This document shows, one piece after another, positions 33,142-41,850 of a stretch of DNA of 64,000 nucleotides (position 1 is the first letter of the stretch; each line of letters begins with the position of its first letter). Both the position numbers and the translations under genes were made by a program. The notes beneath the pieces were generated by a model. The model made no database searches. It was not told where the DNA came from and saw only the letters and a list, made by a program, of their open reading frames with translations. The DNA is from Pseudomonas violetae (GTDB taxonomy: Bacteria; Pseudomonadota; Gammaproteobacteria; Pseudomonadales; Pseudomonadaceae): assembly GCF_023072615.1 (NCBI RefSeq), contig NZ_JAKNRW010000007.1:1-64000 (forward strand). The letters run 5' to 3'.

Positions 33142-34569
33142 CTAAGGTTCGATGTGTTCTTCCGGACGTCTGACACGCCGTCCGTCTTCCTTTGATAGCT
33201 GCGAAAAGATGGTGGCGGCCATCATCGCCATGATCCCGACGGTCACGAAGGTCAGCTGGAAGGCGCCCAGAACCGTGTCCACGCCGTCGTTCCCGACCTC
33301 TGCCGTGAAGCCGCCGAGCAAGGCGCCGGCGCAGGCAACGCCGAGGCTCAGGGACAATTGCGCAACCACTGAAAGCAAGCTGTTGCCGCTACTGGCGCTG
33401 GCGTCATCCAGGTCGATCAGGGTCACCGTGTTCATTGCGGTGAATTGCAACGAGTTGATCGCCCCCAGGATCGCCAGCATGCCCAGCAGCAGCCAATAGG
33501 GCGTTTGCTCGCTGACCAGGCCCATGCTGGCCAGCATCATCCCCAGTGCCAGGGTGTTGCCGGTGAGCACGATTCGATAGCCCAGGCGTTCGATCAGCGG
33601 CCGAGCCACCGACTTGGCCACCATGGCTGCAGCGGCCAGCGGCAACATGCTCATGCCTGCCTGGGATGGCGAGTAACCCAATGCTACCTGTAGCAGCAGC
33701 GGTACGAGGAACGGCAAGGCACCACTGCCAAGGCGGGCGAACAGGTTGCCGAGGATGCCCACGGCAAAGGTCCGGGTCTTGAAAAGCGACGGCGCAAACA
33801 GCGGATTATTGATGTGCCCGGCTCTTAGCCAATAGGCGGCCAGGCAGGCCATGCCGGCGAACAGCAGCAACATCACGCGCAAATGCGGAAGGTGCAGTTC
33901 GCCCAGGCCCTCCATGGCGATAGTGATCAGCACCATGGCGGCGCCAAACAGCAGGAAACCGAGGCTGTCGAAGCGGGTGCGCTCGGCGCCGCGCAGGTCG
34001 GGAATGAATTTCCAGACGGCGTAGCAGCCGATGACACCCACCGGCAGGTTGAGCAGGAAGATCCAGTGCCAGGACAGGTACTCAACCATCCAGCCGCCAG
34101 TCGTCGGGCCTAGCAGTGGGCCAAGCAAGCCGGGGACGGTGATAAAACCCATGATTCGGACCAGCTCCGAGCGCGGATAGGCGCGTAGCACCACCAGGCG
34201 TCCGACCGGCAACATGAGAGCGCCGCCCAGGCCCTGGATGACCCGCGCACCGATCAGCATGCCCAGGCTACTGGACAGCGCGCACAGCAATGAGCCAATG
34301 CTGAATAGCACGATTGCGCCGAAGAATATCTTCCGCGTACCGAAGCGATCGGCGATCCACCCCGAAGCCGGGATCAGCAAGGCAACCGTGAGCATGTAGG
34401 CAATGATCACGCCTTGCATGCGCAACGGATCTTCTTCCAGGTCCCGGGCCATGGCCGGCAGGGCGGTGTTGAGGATGGTTCCGTCGAGGGACTGCATGAA
34501 AAACGCGATGGCCACGACCCACGGCAGCCAGCGGGCGGTGACGGGGTCGAGGGCTGGGCGGTTGGGCAT
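33142..34569 (-). CDS. MFS multidrug efflux transporter (DHA2, MdtD-like)
   Basis: A 475-residue inner-membrane proton antiporter with about 14 helices, as in the DHA2 group. Seen are MQSLDGTILNTALPAMARDL (motif D1), GWIADRFGTRKIFF (motif A), RVIQGLGGALMLPVGRLVVLR (motif B) and GFITVPGLLGPLLGPTTGGWMVE (motif C of exporters). It is closest in style to MdtD. Unusually for DHA2 pumps there is no periplasmic adaptor gene. The ATG at 34569 follows AAGAGG. Confidence 0.9.
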   Translation of the reverse strand: MPNRPALDPVTARWLPWVVAIAFFMQSLDGTILNTALPAMARDLEEDPLRMQGVIIAYMLTVALLIPASGWIADRFGTRKIFFGAIVLFSIGSLLCALSSSLGMLIGARVIQGLGGALMLPVGRLVVLRAYPRSELVRIMGFITVPGLLGPLLGPTTGGWMVEYLSWHWIFLLNLPVGVIGCYAVWKFIPDLRGAERTRFDSLGFLLFGAAMVLITIAMEGLGELHLPHLRVMLLLFAGMACLAAYWLRAGHINNPLFAPSLFKTRTFAVGILGNLFARLGSGALPFLVPLLLQVALGYSPSQAGMSMLPLAAAAMVAKSVARPLIERLGYRIVLTGNTLALGMMLASMGLVSEQTPYWLLLGMLAILGAINSLQFTAMNTVTLIDLDDASASSGNSLLSVVAQLSLSLGVACAGALLGGFTAEVGNDGVDTVLGAFQLTFVTVGIMAMMAATIFSQLSKEDGRRVRRPEEHIEP

Positions 34570-34616
34570 GGGGCCTCTTGTAGTTGCTTATGCAGATTCT
34601 AAGCCGACGCTAACCC

Positions 34617-34750
34617 TGTGGCGAGGGAGCTTGCTCCCGCTCGGCTGCGTAGCAGTCGTAAACCCTGAGAATGCGGTTTAACTGGTAGACCGCATATACC
34701 GGTTTTGGGGTCACTTCGCGACCCAGCGGGAGCAAGCTCCCTCGCCACAG
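34617..34750. repeat. Long REP doublet (GGGAGCTTGCTCCC type)
   Basis: Arms CTGTGGCGAGGGAGCTTGCT and AGCAAGCTCCCTCGCCACAG enclose an interior carrying TACCGGTTTTGGGGTC and CTTCGCGACCCAGCGGG. This interior also occurs at 5968-6099. Confidence 0.9.
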
Positions 34751-34772
34751 GGGGTGTTCACAGGGGGTGGAT

Positions 34773-36110
34773 TTACAGGGTTAGCGTCAATCGGCTGATC
34801 AGCGCACCGGGCAACAACGCCGAAGCCGTGGCCCGCTGACTGTAGGTGCTTGCCGACAGCAACAACTCGCGCTCTTTGGTCAACGCTTCCAGTTGGGAAC
34901 CCAGCAGACTGTAAGCACTGTCATCAAAACGCATGGTGCTGACCGGTGCCTGTATCTCGCCGTTCTCGACCCAGAACGTCGCAAACCGCGTCATCCCGGT
35001 CATTCGCGCCATCGGTTGGTCCGAGTAGTTCAGGTACCAGAGGTTGCTGATGTACAAACCCGTGCCCAGTTGCTTGAGAATCTCGGCATCGGCAAGCGCG
35101 CCTGGTGCCATGTTCAGCGCCGTCGGCGATTCACCGCCGCTGGCGCCGTTGGCCGTCAGGCCGTATTCGGCGGCGCTGCGAGAGTCGACCAATTGCGCGC
35201 TGGCCTTGCCTTCGACGATCAGCTTCAGATCACTGCGCGGATAGCCTTCGCCGGAAAACGCCGGGCTCAACGAACCGCTGACTTTTTCATCGAGGGACAC
35301 CAGCGGACTGAACGAATGGTCGCCCGCGTAGAGTTTCTGCAACGGACTGCTCTTGCTGGCAATCGACTGCGCCGAGAAACCACCCCAGGACAACATGCCC
35401 ATGATCTCTTCCAGCGCGGCCGGCGCCAGGTAGGCGCGATACTGACCCGGTGCCAACGTACGCAATGGACGACCAAGGAATTCAAGCTGCTCACGCGCCT
35501 GCTGGAAGCGCCTGGCAAACCCTTCGCTGTTCCAGTCATGCCCGGCGTAGCTGGCTTTCACCGCTTGGCCATTTGCATGAAACAGGCTGAAGTCGAAGTT
35601 GAAGCTGTTGGCCTGATGCCAGCCGAATGCGCCTGAAGAACTGGCGAAACCGCGACTGATCGGGCCTGCGGCGTAGAAACCTACCAGGTCCAGCCCTTCG
35701 GCAGCCCGGGCGATTTCGGCGACCACCTGCTCGGTATCCGGCAGCGGATGCTCCTGCACATTCATGTTTTGCCAGCCGGTGTAGTTGAGCAGCAGGTAAG
35801 GATCCTGCGGCAACAGCGGCAGGGTGTCGCGCAACTGTTGCAGGCCTTCGGCCAGACGCTGGGAGTCGACATGCGCATCGCCCGACAGCGTGATGTCGAG
35901 GTCCGCGTGACGACCGTCGTTGATCAGTTTGAGACCGACGCTCGCCTGTTGCACCTGACCGGCCTGCCGCACCTTGGCATGATTGAAACGCACGAAGGCC
36001 GACGACTCGGCGGCGTAGCTGAGGGTGAATTGCTCCGGCTCGCGAATCGCCTCGCGCAACCCGTTGACCAAAGCCTTGAACGAATCAGCCTGACTTTTTG
36101 CAGTGCTCAT
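34773..36110 (-). CDS. TldE/PmbA-like protein of a TldD/TldE pair
   Basis: A 445-residue member of the TldD/PmbA family, the non-catalytic partner in the TldD-TldE zinc protease that trims modified peptides and unfolded chains. It lacks the HExxxH motif of its partner. Family stretches are FFAAGPISRGFASSSGAFGWHQ-like GFYAAGPISRGFASS, the mid-chain LAPAALEEIMGMLSWGGFSAQ, and SNLWYLNYSDQPMARMTGMTR. The start ATG at 36110 overlaps the TGA of the upstream gene (TGATG), so the two are translationally coupled; the in-frame TTG at 36113 is not needed. Confidence 0.88.
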   Translation of the reverse strand: MSTAKSQADSFKALVNGLREAIREPEQFTLSYAAESSAFVRFNHAKVRQAGQVQQASVGLKLINDGRHADLDITLSGDAHVDSQRLAEGLQQLRDTLPLLPQDPYLLLNYTGWQNMNVQEHPLPDTEQVVAEIARAAEGLDLVGFYAAGPISRGFASSSGAFGWHQANSFNFDFSLFHANGQAVKASYAGHDWNSEGFARRFQQAREQLEFLGRPLRTLAPGQYRAYLAPAALEEIMGMLSWGGFSAQSIASKSSPLQKLYAGDHSFSPLVSLDEKVSGSLSPAFSGEGYPRSDLKLIVEGKASAQLVDSRSAAEYGLTANGASGGESPTALNMAPGALADAEILKQLGTGLYISNLWYLNYSDQPMARMTGMTRFATFWVENGEIQAPVSTMRFDDSAYSLLGSQLEALTKERELLLSASTYSQRATASALLPGALISRLTLTL

Positions 36111-37552
36111 CAAGCGTCTCCCCCAAACACGTCCACGTTACTGAACACGCAGGCCGGTGACGCATGGCCGACACGGATCACCTGATTCGGTTCGCCCTTG
36201 CCGCAATTCGGCGTGCCCAGAACCTTGAAGGTGCTGGCGTCGCCAACGGCGCTGAGGCTTTTCCAGAACTGTGCGGAAATCGCCCGGTAGTTCGGGTTTT
36301 TCACCACGCCTTTGAGTTCGCCGTTTTCAATCAACTGGCCCCATTCGCAGCCAAATTGGAACTTGTTGCGTGCGTCGTCGATGGACCAGGATCGATTGGT
36401 GCTCATCAAAATACCGTGCTCGATAGAGCCGATCAGTTGTTCCAGCGGCTGTTCACCGGGCTCGATATTGAGGTTGGCCATGCGGTCGATCGGCGGACGA
36501 TTCCAGCCGCAGGCGCGGCTGTTGGCAACGCCGTCCATACCCGCGCGGAACTGCGACAGCGCACCGCCCAATGGGCGCAGCAGCAAGCCTTCCTTGATCA
36601 GAAACTGTTTGCTCGCGGCGGTGCCGTCGTCGTCGTGACCGTAGCTGGCGAGCTGCTCGGGAATGTCCGGGTCGAAGGTGACGTTCAGCAGTTTCGAACC
36701 ATACTGCAAATGGCCGAAGTCTTCGGCCTTGACGAAACTGGTGCCGGCGTAATTGCGTTCGTCACCGAGGATGCGATCGAGTTCCAGCGGGTGACCGATG
36801 GATTCGTGGATCTGCAGCATCATCTGATCGGGCATCAGCAGCAGGTCGCGCGGCCCTTGCGGCGTATTCGGCGCGAGCAGCAATTGCAACGCTTGATCGG
36901 CAACGTTTGGACCGGCGCCGATCAGGCCGCAACGGCTGATGACATCAGCGCTGCCCTGCTGACCGAAGTTCTCGCGGCCGAGGCTGCGGGTCTGGCTGTC
37001 GTTGCCGTCATAGGCCGTGACATCGAGGCCTGGATAGACGAAACGTTGGGCCTGGCGCAGTTCGGCGCCGGCGCTGTTGAGGTAGATCTGCTCGACGTAA
37101 GTGATGCCGATGCTGACCTGCCAGTTCACCAGTCGCTCGTCCTTGGGCACCGACGCGGATTCGGCGCCGAGCAGTTGGTAGCAATCGCTCAGGGACGGGA
37201 AGGGTTGGTCGAGGTTCGGCGAAAAATAGTCGGCGCGGTCGCTGGAAACGGCTTGTTCACGCAGGTCGAGCAGCGCATGAGGCTTGAGCAGGCGAGCTTG
37301 TTGCTCGGCTCGGTCCAGCGCCGATTGCAGGCCTTGTGGCGAGAGGTCGTTGGTTGCGGCGTAGGCTTCAACGCCGTTGACGCGAACGGTCAACATCGCG
37401 CCTTCGTCACGGCTCAGGCTCGGAGGTTCGGCGACGTTCTTGCGCACCGACAGGTACTGGCCGGACTCGCGGACATAACGCAGCGAAAAGAACTCGGCGC
37501 CCGTGCGCAAGGCAGCAAAGCGCTGCTTGAGCTGGGGGTGGAAATCGAACAT
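36110..37552 (-). CDS. TldD-like metalloprotease of a TldD/TldE pair
   Basis: A 480-residue TldD/PmbA family protein with the zinc motif HESIGHPLELD (249-259), so this is the catalytic partner. Other family regions are ISRCGLIGAGPNVADQALQLL, GTSFVKAEDFGHLQYGSKLLNVT and LIGSIEHGILMSTNRSWSIDD. The pair differs in sequence and coupling from the well-known chromosomal tldD and pmbA genes, which normally lie apart, so it is probably a second set. No recognisable modified-peptide precursor gene was found beside it. Its substrate is unknown. Confidence 0.9.
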   Translation of the reverse strand: MFDFHPQLKQRFAALRTGAEFFSLRYVRESGQYLSVRKNVAEPPSLSRDEGAMLTVRVNGVEAYAATNDLSPQGLQSALDRAEQQARLLKPHALLDLREQAVSSDRADYFSPNLDQPFPSLSDCYQLLGAESASVPKDERLVNWQVSIGITYVEQIYLNSAGAELRQAQRFVYPGLDVTAYDGNDSQTRSLGRENFGQQGSADVISRCGLIGAGPNVADQALQLLLAPNTPQGPRDLLLMPDQMMLQIHESIGHPLELDRILGDERNYAGTSFVKAEDFGHLQYGSKLLNVTFDPDIPEQLASYGHDDDGTAASKQFLIKEGLLLRPLGGALSQFRAGMDGVANSRACGWNRPPIDRMANLNIEPGEQPLEQLIGSIEHGILMSTNRSWSIDDARNKFQFGCEWGQLIENGELKGVVKNPNYRAISAQFWKSLSAVGDASTFKVLGTPNCGKGEPNQVIRVGHASPACVFSNVDVFGGDA

Positions 37553-37786
37553 TCGGGAACCTCCTTGGTCTGGAGCGGCGGTGCAGCGGTGTTGCGAAGG
37601 GGAGGGGTGAAACGTTTGCGTGGCGCTAGATTAGGCTTGGGGGAGGGGTAGATCAAGGGTGAGGCTGTGTGGGAAAGGCTCACGGAGTTTAGAACGCGCG
37701 TACCGAGGTGGCCTGATGATCTGAAGTTCACGAACAGCCCGTTTAAGACTGCTCGCGATCTAGACCTCTCCAGACGGAGGCTGCTT

Positions 37787-38131
37787 TTAACCGTTCAGAT
37801 AAGCGAACGCTGTCACATAGATGAGGAGGCTTGCAAAGAAAGCAGGCAGGATCTTCTTCGTTTTGGCGACTGCGATGAAGGTGCCCACGAGCAGAAACAG
37901 TTTCAGCGCATCCAGAATTTGAAACTGCTGTATCAGTGTTAATGCATCCATCTTGTTGAAAGCAGTGTCGTATATGATTACCCCCAACATGGCTTGCGCG
38001 CTGTAGCTGATAAAGCGATAAAACGAACCTTGGGTTTGTGTGAGCGCGCTGCTGTTTTTGAAGGCGAAGGGCAGGGCCCTAAATGCAAAGGCTGTACAGG
38101 CAGAAAATGCGATAAGAAGCCAGATTGTCAT
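37787..38131 (-). CDS. AzlD-family small subunit of amino-acid exporter
   Basis: A 114-residue protein with about four membrane helices, matching AzlD, the small subunit that pairs with AzlC to export branched-chain or related amino acids (BrnE/YgaH type). Seen are an N-terminal helix WLLIAFSACTAFAFRALPFAF, ISYSAQAMLGVIIYDT, and the final ILPAFFASLLIYVTAFAYL. It overlaps azlC by 4 bp (ATGA). The DNA is less GC-rich than flanking genes. Confidence 0.85.
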   Translation of the reverse strand: MTIWLLIAFSACTAFAFRALPFAFKNSSALTQTQGSFYRFISYSAQAMLGVIIYDTAFNKMDALTLIQQFQILDALKLFLLVGTFIAVAKTKKILPAFFASLLIYVTAFAYLNG

Positions 38132-38853
38132 GAGCCCATCCTGACTCGTTTTTTGTAACTGTTTTCAATAAGCACGATCAAGCCGCCAATTATGAAAGGT
38201 GTGCAGAGCAGGCTGTAATCTCTGAACAAGTAGACCAGCAGTGGCGCAGCGACAAAGCCCAGCCAGTAACCCGAAACTTCCGCATAGTGAGGCCAGTGTT
38301 TGCCAGCCAACGCGGTGAACTGTAACGGTAACAGGAGTGTCATGGCGGCATAGATAATTGGCGACGTCAATTTTGCACCAGCAACGAACCCGATATAGGT
38401 GCAAATAACCGACACGCCAAATATCGGGAGCCCCAACCCGATCATGTAGCTAAATGGGTGGTCTACTCTTCGTTTAAATCGAGTGACGCATCCGGTGAAT
38501 ATCGAAGGCGTAATAAAAACTAACGAGGCCATGATGGCCGTGGTGGAAGTATTTCTTATATGCGGCGCAAGTGTTGCGGAAAGTAGTACAAAGCGAGCGT
38601 TGAGAGCCACGATGATAGGGAGTAAAATCCATCCGTCGTTATGGTTCTGTACTATCAAAAATTGTAATGGGGTAGAAAATATAAACAGAGTCGTTGCAAG
38701 GGATTGGCTTAAAGTTAGTGATTGCGAGGCGCTTAGAACGCCAATCGAGAGGTAAAGAAAGATGAACGCGACGCCGAACGTGATTGCATCGCGAGCCCCT
38801 TCTTTAAATACGTTGCCGGATGAAGATGGAGCGCGTACGTGCGCGGCAACCAT
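38128..38853 (-). CDS. AzlC-family large subunit of amino-acid exporter
   Basis: A 241-residue inner-membrane protein of the AzlC/BrnF/YgaZ family. The N-terminal FKEGARDAITFGVAFIFLYLSIGVLS is the family start, and ALNARFVLLSATLAPHIRN is the conserved AzlC core. The ATG at 38853 is chosen because it overlaps the upstream stop (TAATG) and has GGGAGG seven nt before it; an in-frame start at 38874 lies within the upstream gene. AzlC-AzlD complexes export amino acids or analogues. Here they are coupled to an oxygenase gene, suggesting its product is what they export. Confidence 0.87.
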   Translation of the reverse strand: MVAAHVRAPSSSGNVFKEGARDAITFGVAFIFLYLSIGVLSASQSLTLSQSLATTLFIFSTPLQFLIVQNHNDGWILLPIIVALNARFVLLSATLAPHIRNTSTTAIMASLVFITPSIFTGCVTRFKRRVDHPFSYMIGLGLPIFGVSVICTYIGFVAGAKLTSPIIYAAMTLLLPLQFTALAGKHWPHYAEVSGYWLGFVAAPLLVYLFRDYSLLCTPFIIGGLIVLIENSYKKRVRMGS

Positions 38854-39863
38854 TAACAGGCCTCCCGAGTACAAGCTGTTTCATTCAGTGCGTAGTATTG
38901 CTTTCTAGGACCTTTGCTTCGGAACAAGAGCCGGGGCGTATTATTGAACGTGGAGTTGTTCGCATGGGCACGAACCTGGTCGGCATCGAGATTCAGCATC
39001 GGCCGTGCGTGCAGTACCTTGTGGTTGGCCACGATAAGGAACGTGCCGGTTTCAGCAATTGAGACATGATTTTTTGCGCTGCTAAGGCCAGAACGTATTT
39101 TATCTAGGACATGTTGGCCGCCGTTTACCGCGCGCATCCGTGCACCGTTCTGCGGATCAATTCGGAAATCCAGCGAAAATTGAAAGCCGTAGATTTCGGA
39201 AAATTTGACTACTTGGCGAACCCGTTTTTTTAAGCCGCTAACGTTTTTGCCGGATATAAACGCAGCTTCCATTGTTAGTAGTTCGTGAATCTCTTGATCG
39301 TTCAATTCGCACAGCAACGAGCTAGGAAAGTAGTAAGCGGTGGGGGTTTTTGTGATGTCGCGGCAAACGGTTAGGGCTAAATAGTCTACATCCAGGTTTT
39401 CATATAGATCGTCGGAGTGTGGAGTGATATCACCGTGTCCGTTGCCCCATTCACGATGCTTTTCTGCCGACGGCTTTAGAAACAATGCTTTGTGTTCTTC
39501 GTATTCGTACTTTATATCAGTAAGGTGGAACAGGTCGGCCAAAGCCTCGTGCACTGTCAGAGCCAGTTTTGGCGAGTCTAGGTTGAAAATATTTGTTATA
39601 CAAATAGCTGCGTGGCCATTCCTAAGACCTACCGTGCCAAAGTGGGCAGTGTCTTCTGTGCGCAAGTAGGTCAAAAAGAGGTTGATTAATTGGGATTTTA
39701 AAGCGTGCGTGCCTTGATTGTTATTTTTTTTCCACCAAGACTCAATGACACCAGCCAAATAGCCAAAATCCAAAAAAACTGTTTTTTCTTTAGATATTTC
39801 TTTTCTGAAAAAATTGACGTCCGTAGTTTTGTCGATGTACCGCAAGATCTTGATTTCCTTCAA
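38853..39863 (-). CDS. Fe(II)/2-oxoglutarate-dependent oxygenase, clavaminate-synthase-like (TauD fold)
   Basis: Up to 336 residues with the iron triad of the TauD/CAS superfamily: H149-S150-D151 (in ITPHSDDLYE), a distal H285 (NHKVLHARP), and arginines 311 and 315 (TPRLLFRSKG) for 2-oxoglutarate. HxD rather than HxG argues for hydroxylation, not halogenation. Length fits the group that hydroxylates free arginine, lysine or ornithine (VioC, KDO types). The substrate cannot be named. No ATG occurs in the first 190 codons. Starts possible are TTG at 39863 (no ribosome site) or TTG at 39845 (AAGGA ten nt upstream). It is coupled by TAATG to azlC, and parts of the gene are only about 33-45% GC. 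Confidence 0.75.
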   Translation of the reverse strand: MKEIKILRYIDKTTDVNFFRKEISKEKTVFLDFGYLAGVIESWWKKNNNQGTHALKSQLINLFLTYLRTEDTAHFGTVGLRNGHAAICITNIFNLDSPKLALTVHEALADLFHLTDIKYEYEEHKALFLKPSAEKHREWGNGHGDITPHSDDLYENLDVDYLALTVCRDITKTPTAYYFPSSLLCELNDQEIHELLTMEAAFISGKNVSGLKKRVRQVVKFSEIYGFQFSLDFRIDPQNGARMRAVNGGQHVLDKIRSGLSSAKNHVSIAETGTFLIVANHKVLHARPMLNLDADQVRAHANNSTFNNTPRLLFRSKGPRKQYYALNETACTREAC

Positions 39864-40020
39864 ATATTCATTGAGGCTAGGTTGAGCCGGGCGCGAATAC
39901 TAGTGGAAATTTTTAAATGTGTGTAATGGGAAGTGTTACTAGCTGTTGTTAACAGGGAGTGTGATTATTTAGTTGCTTGGTGTGTATGTAGCTGGTTGAG
40001 CGGTTAACTTGTGTTAGGCA

Positions 40021-40052
40021 AAAAAACCGCCGACCCCGGGAGGTTGACGGTT
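40021..40052 (-). terminator. Rho-independent terminator of betA
   Basis: On the minus strand AACCGTCAACC, loop TCCCGGG, GGTCGGCGGTT then TTTTTTT, about 20 bp past the betA stop. Confidence 0.88.
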
Positions 40053-40072
40053 GTTTGAACAAGCGCCTGATA

Positions 40073-41776
40073 TTACTGAGCAGCCAGTGTCACATCCCGC
40101 ATCGGCTTACCACGTACCGGTGCATCACCGGCCACATAGTAATCAGCCGTGCTGCGCGGCAAAGGCTTGCGACCACGGATCTTGTCGGCGATTTTCTCGG
40201 CGATCATGATCGTTGGCGCGTTCAGGTTGCCCGTGGTGATGATCGGCATGATCGAAGCATCGACCACACGCAGACCCTGCATGCCGTGCACGCGGCCTTC
40301 ACCATCGACCACCGCCATGTCGTCGGTGCCCATCTTGCACGAGCAGGACGGGTGGAACGCGGTTTCGGCGTGTTCGCGGATGAACTTGTCCAACTGCTCA
40401 TCGGTTTGCACTTCGATGCCGGGGCTGATTTCGCGGCCACGGTACTGGTCCAGAGCCGGCTGTTGCATGATTTCACGAGTCAGGCGAATGCCGTCGCGGA
40501 ATTCCTGCCAATCCTGCTCGGTGGCCATGTAGTTGAACAGGATGCTCGGGTACTCGCGCGGATCCTTGGACTTGGCCTGGATGCGACCGCGGCTCGGCGA
40601 ACGCATGGAACCCATGTGTGCTTGGAAACCGTGCTCTTTCACGCCGTTGCTGCCGTTGTAGTTAATCGCGACGGGCAAGAAGTGGTACTGGATGTTCGGC
40701 CAATCGAATTCGTCGCGGGTGCGGATGAAACCGCCGGCTTCGAACTGGTTGCTGGCGCCGATGCCGGTGCCGTTGAACAGCCACTCGGCACCAATGGCCG
40801 GCTGGTTGTACCAGAGCAGCGACGGGTACAGCGAGACTGGTTGGGTGCAGGCGTATTGCAGGTACAGCTCGAGGTGATCCTGCAGGTTTTCGCCCACGCC
40901 TGGCAGGTCGTGGACCACCGGGATGTCGAGCTTGTTCAGCAGTTCGGCCGGGCCGACGCCGGAGCGTTGCAGGATCTGTGGCGAAGCGATGGCGCCGGAG
41001 CACAGCAGCACTTCCTTGCGGGCACGGGCTTCAACGCGCTCTTCGGCAGCGCCGATCAGGTAACGCACGCCGACCGCGCGCTTGCCTTCGAACAGGATTT
41101 TGTCGGTCAGGGCGTGGGTGACGATGGTCAGGGTCGAACGCTTCTTGGCCGTGTCCAGGTAACCGCGAGCGGTGCTGGCACGACGGCCGTTCGGCGTCAC
41201 GGTGCGGTCCATCGGACCGAAGCCTTCCTGCTGGTAGCCATTCAAGTCTTCGGTACGCGGGTAACCGGCCTGCACGCCGGCTTCAACCATCGCGTGGAAC
41301 AGCGGGTTGTTGCCAGCTTTAGGTGTGGTCACGCTGACCGGACCTTCACCGCCGTGGTAGTCGTTCGGGCCGATGTCGCGGGTTTCGGCCTTGCGGAAAT
41401 ATGGCAGGCAATTGAGGTAATCCCAGTCTTCCAGACCTGGCAGTTTGGCCCAGTTGTCGTAGTCCATTGCGTTGCCGCGGATGTAGCACATGCCGTTGAT
41501 CAGCGAAGAGCCACCCAGGCCCTTGCCGCGACCGCATTCCATCCGGCGACCGTCCATGTGTGGCTCGGGATCGGTCTCGTAGGCCCAGTTATAGCGACGA
41601 CCTTGTAGCGGGAACGCCAGGGCGGCTGGCATCTGCGTGCGGAAATCCAGACGGTAATCCGGGCCACCGGCTTCGAGCAGCAGGACGGTGACGCCTTCAT
41701 CTTCAGTCAGACGGGTCGCCAGGGTGTTACCGGCCGAGCCGGCACCGATGATGATGTAATCGAATTCTTGGGACAT
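40073..41776 (-). CDS. betA: Choline dehydrogenase BetA
   Basis: Membrane-associated FAD enzyme of the GMC family oxidising choline to betaine aldehyde (and further). It is 567 residues from the ATG at 41776. The FAD motif [18 protein letters not shown] opens the protein. GMC signatures [15 protein letters not shown] and [16 protein letters not shown] are intact, and the C-terminus has [17 protein letters not shown] and [24 protein letters not shown]. It is last in betI-betB-betA with 74 bp after betB. A terminator follows. Confidence 0.97.
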   Translation of the reverse strand: MSQEFDYIIIGAGSAGNTLATRLTEDEGVTVLLLEAGGPDYRLDFRTQMPAALAFPLQGRRYNWAYETDPEPHMDGRRMECGRGKGLGGSSLINGMCYIRGNAMDYDNWAKLPGLEDWDYLNCLPYFRKAETRDIGPNDYHGGEGPVSVTTPKAGNNPLFHAMVEAGVQAGYPRTEDLNGYQQEGFGPMDRTVTPNGRRASTARGYLDTAKKRSTLTIVTHALTDKILFEGKRAVGVRYLIGAAEERVEARARKEVLLCSGAIASPQILQRSGVGPAELLNKLDIPVVHDLPGVGENLQDHLELYLQYACTQPVSLYPSLLWYNQPAIGAEWLFNGTGIGASNQFEAGGFIRTRDEFDWPNIQYHFLPVAINYNGSNGVKEHGFQAHMGSMRSPSRGRIQAKSKDPREYPSILFNYMATEQDWQEFRDGIRLTREIMQQPALDQYRGREISPGIEVQTDEQLDKFIREHAETAFHPSCSCKMGTDDMAVVDGEGRVHGMQGLRVVDASIMPIITTGNLNAPTIMIAEKIADKIRGRKPLPRSTADYYVAGDAPVRGKPMRDVTLAAQ

Positions 41777-41850
41777 TGAATGCACCCTCTTTGAAGTTGG
41801 TCAGGTCGCGGTGGCCGGGCTGCCACAAGAGCCCCTGGCACCGCGTCCGA

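Noticed and set aside
37553..37786. Gap next to the TldD-like gene searched for a precursor peptide
   Set aside because: No short frame with a ribosome site and Cys/Ser/Gly-rich core was convincing.
38853..39863. Oxygenase considered as an amino-acid halogenase (BesD type)
   Set aside because: The motif is His-Ser-Asp; halogenases of this fold replace the Asp with Gly or Ala to leave room for chloride.
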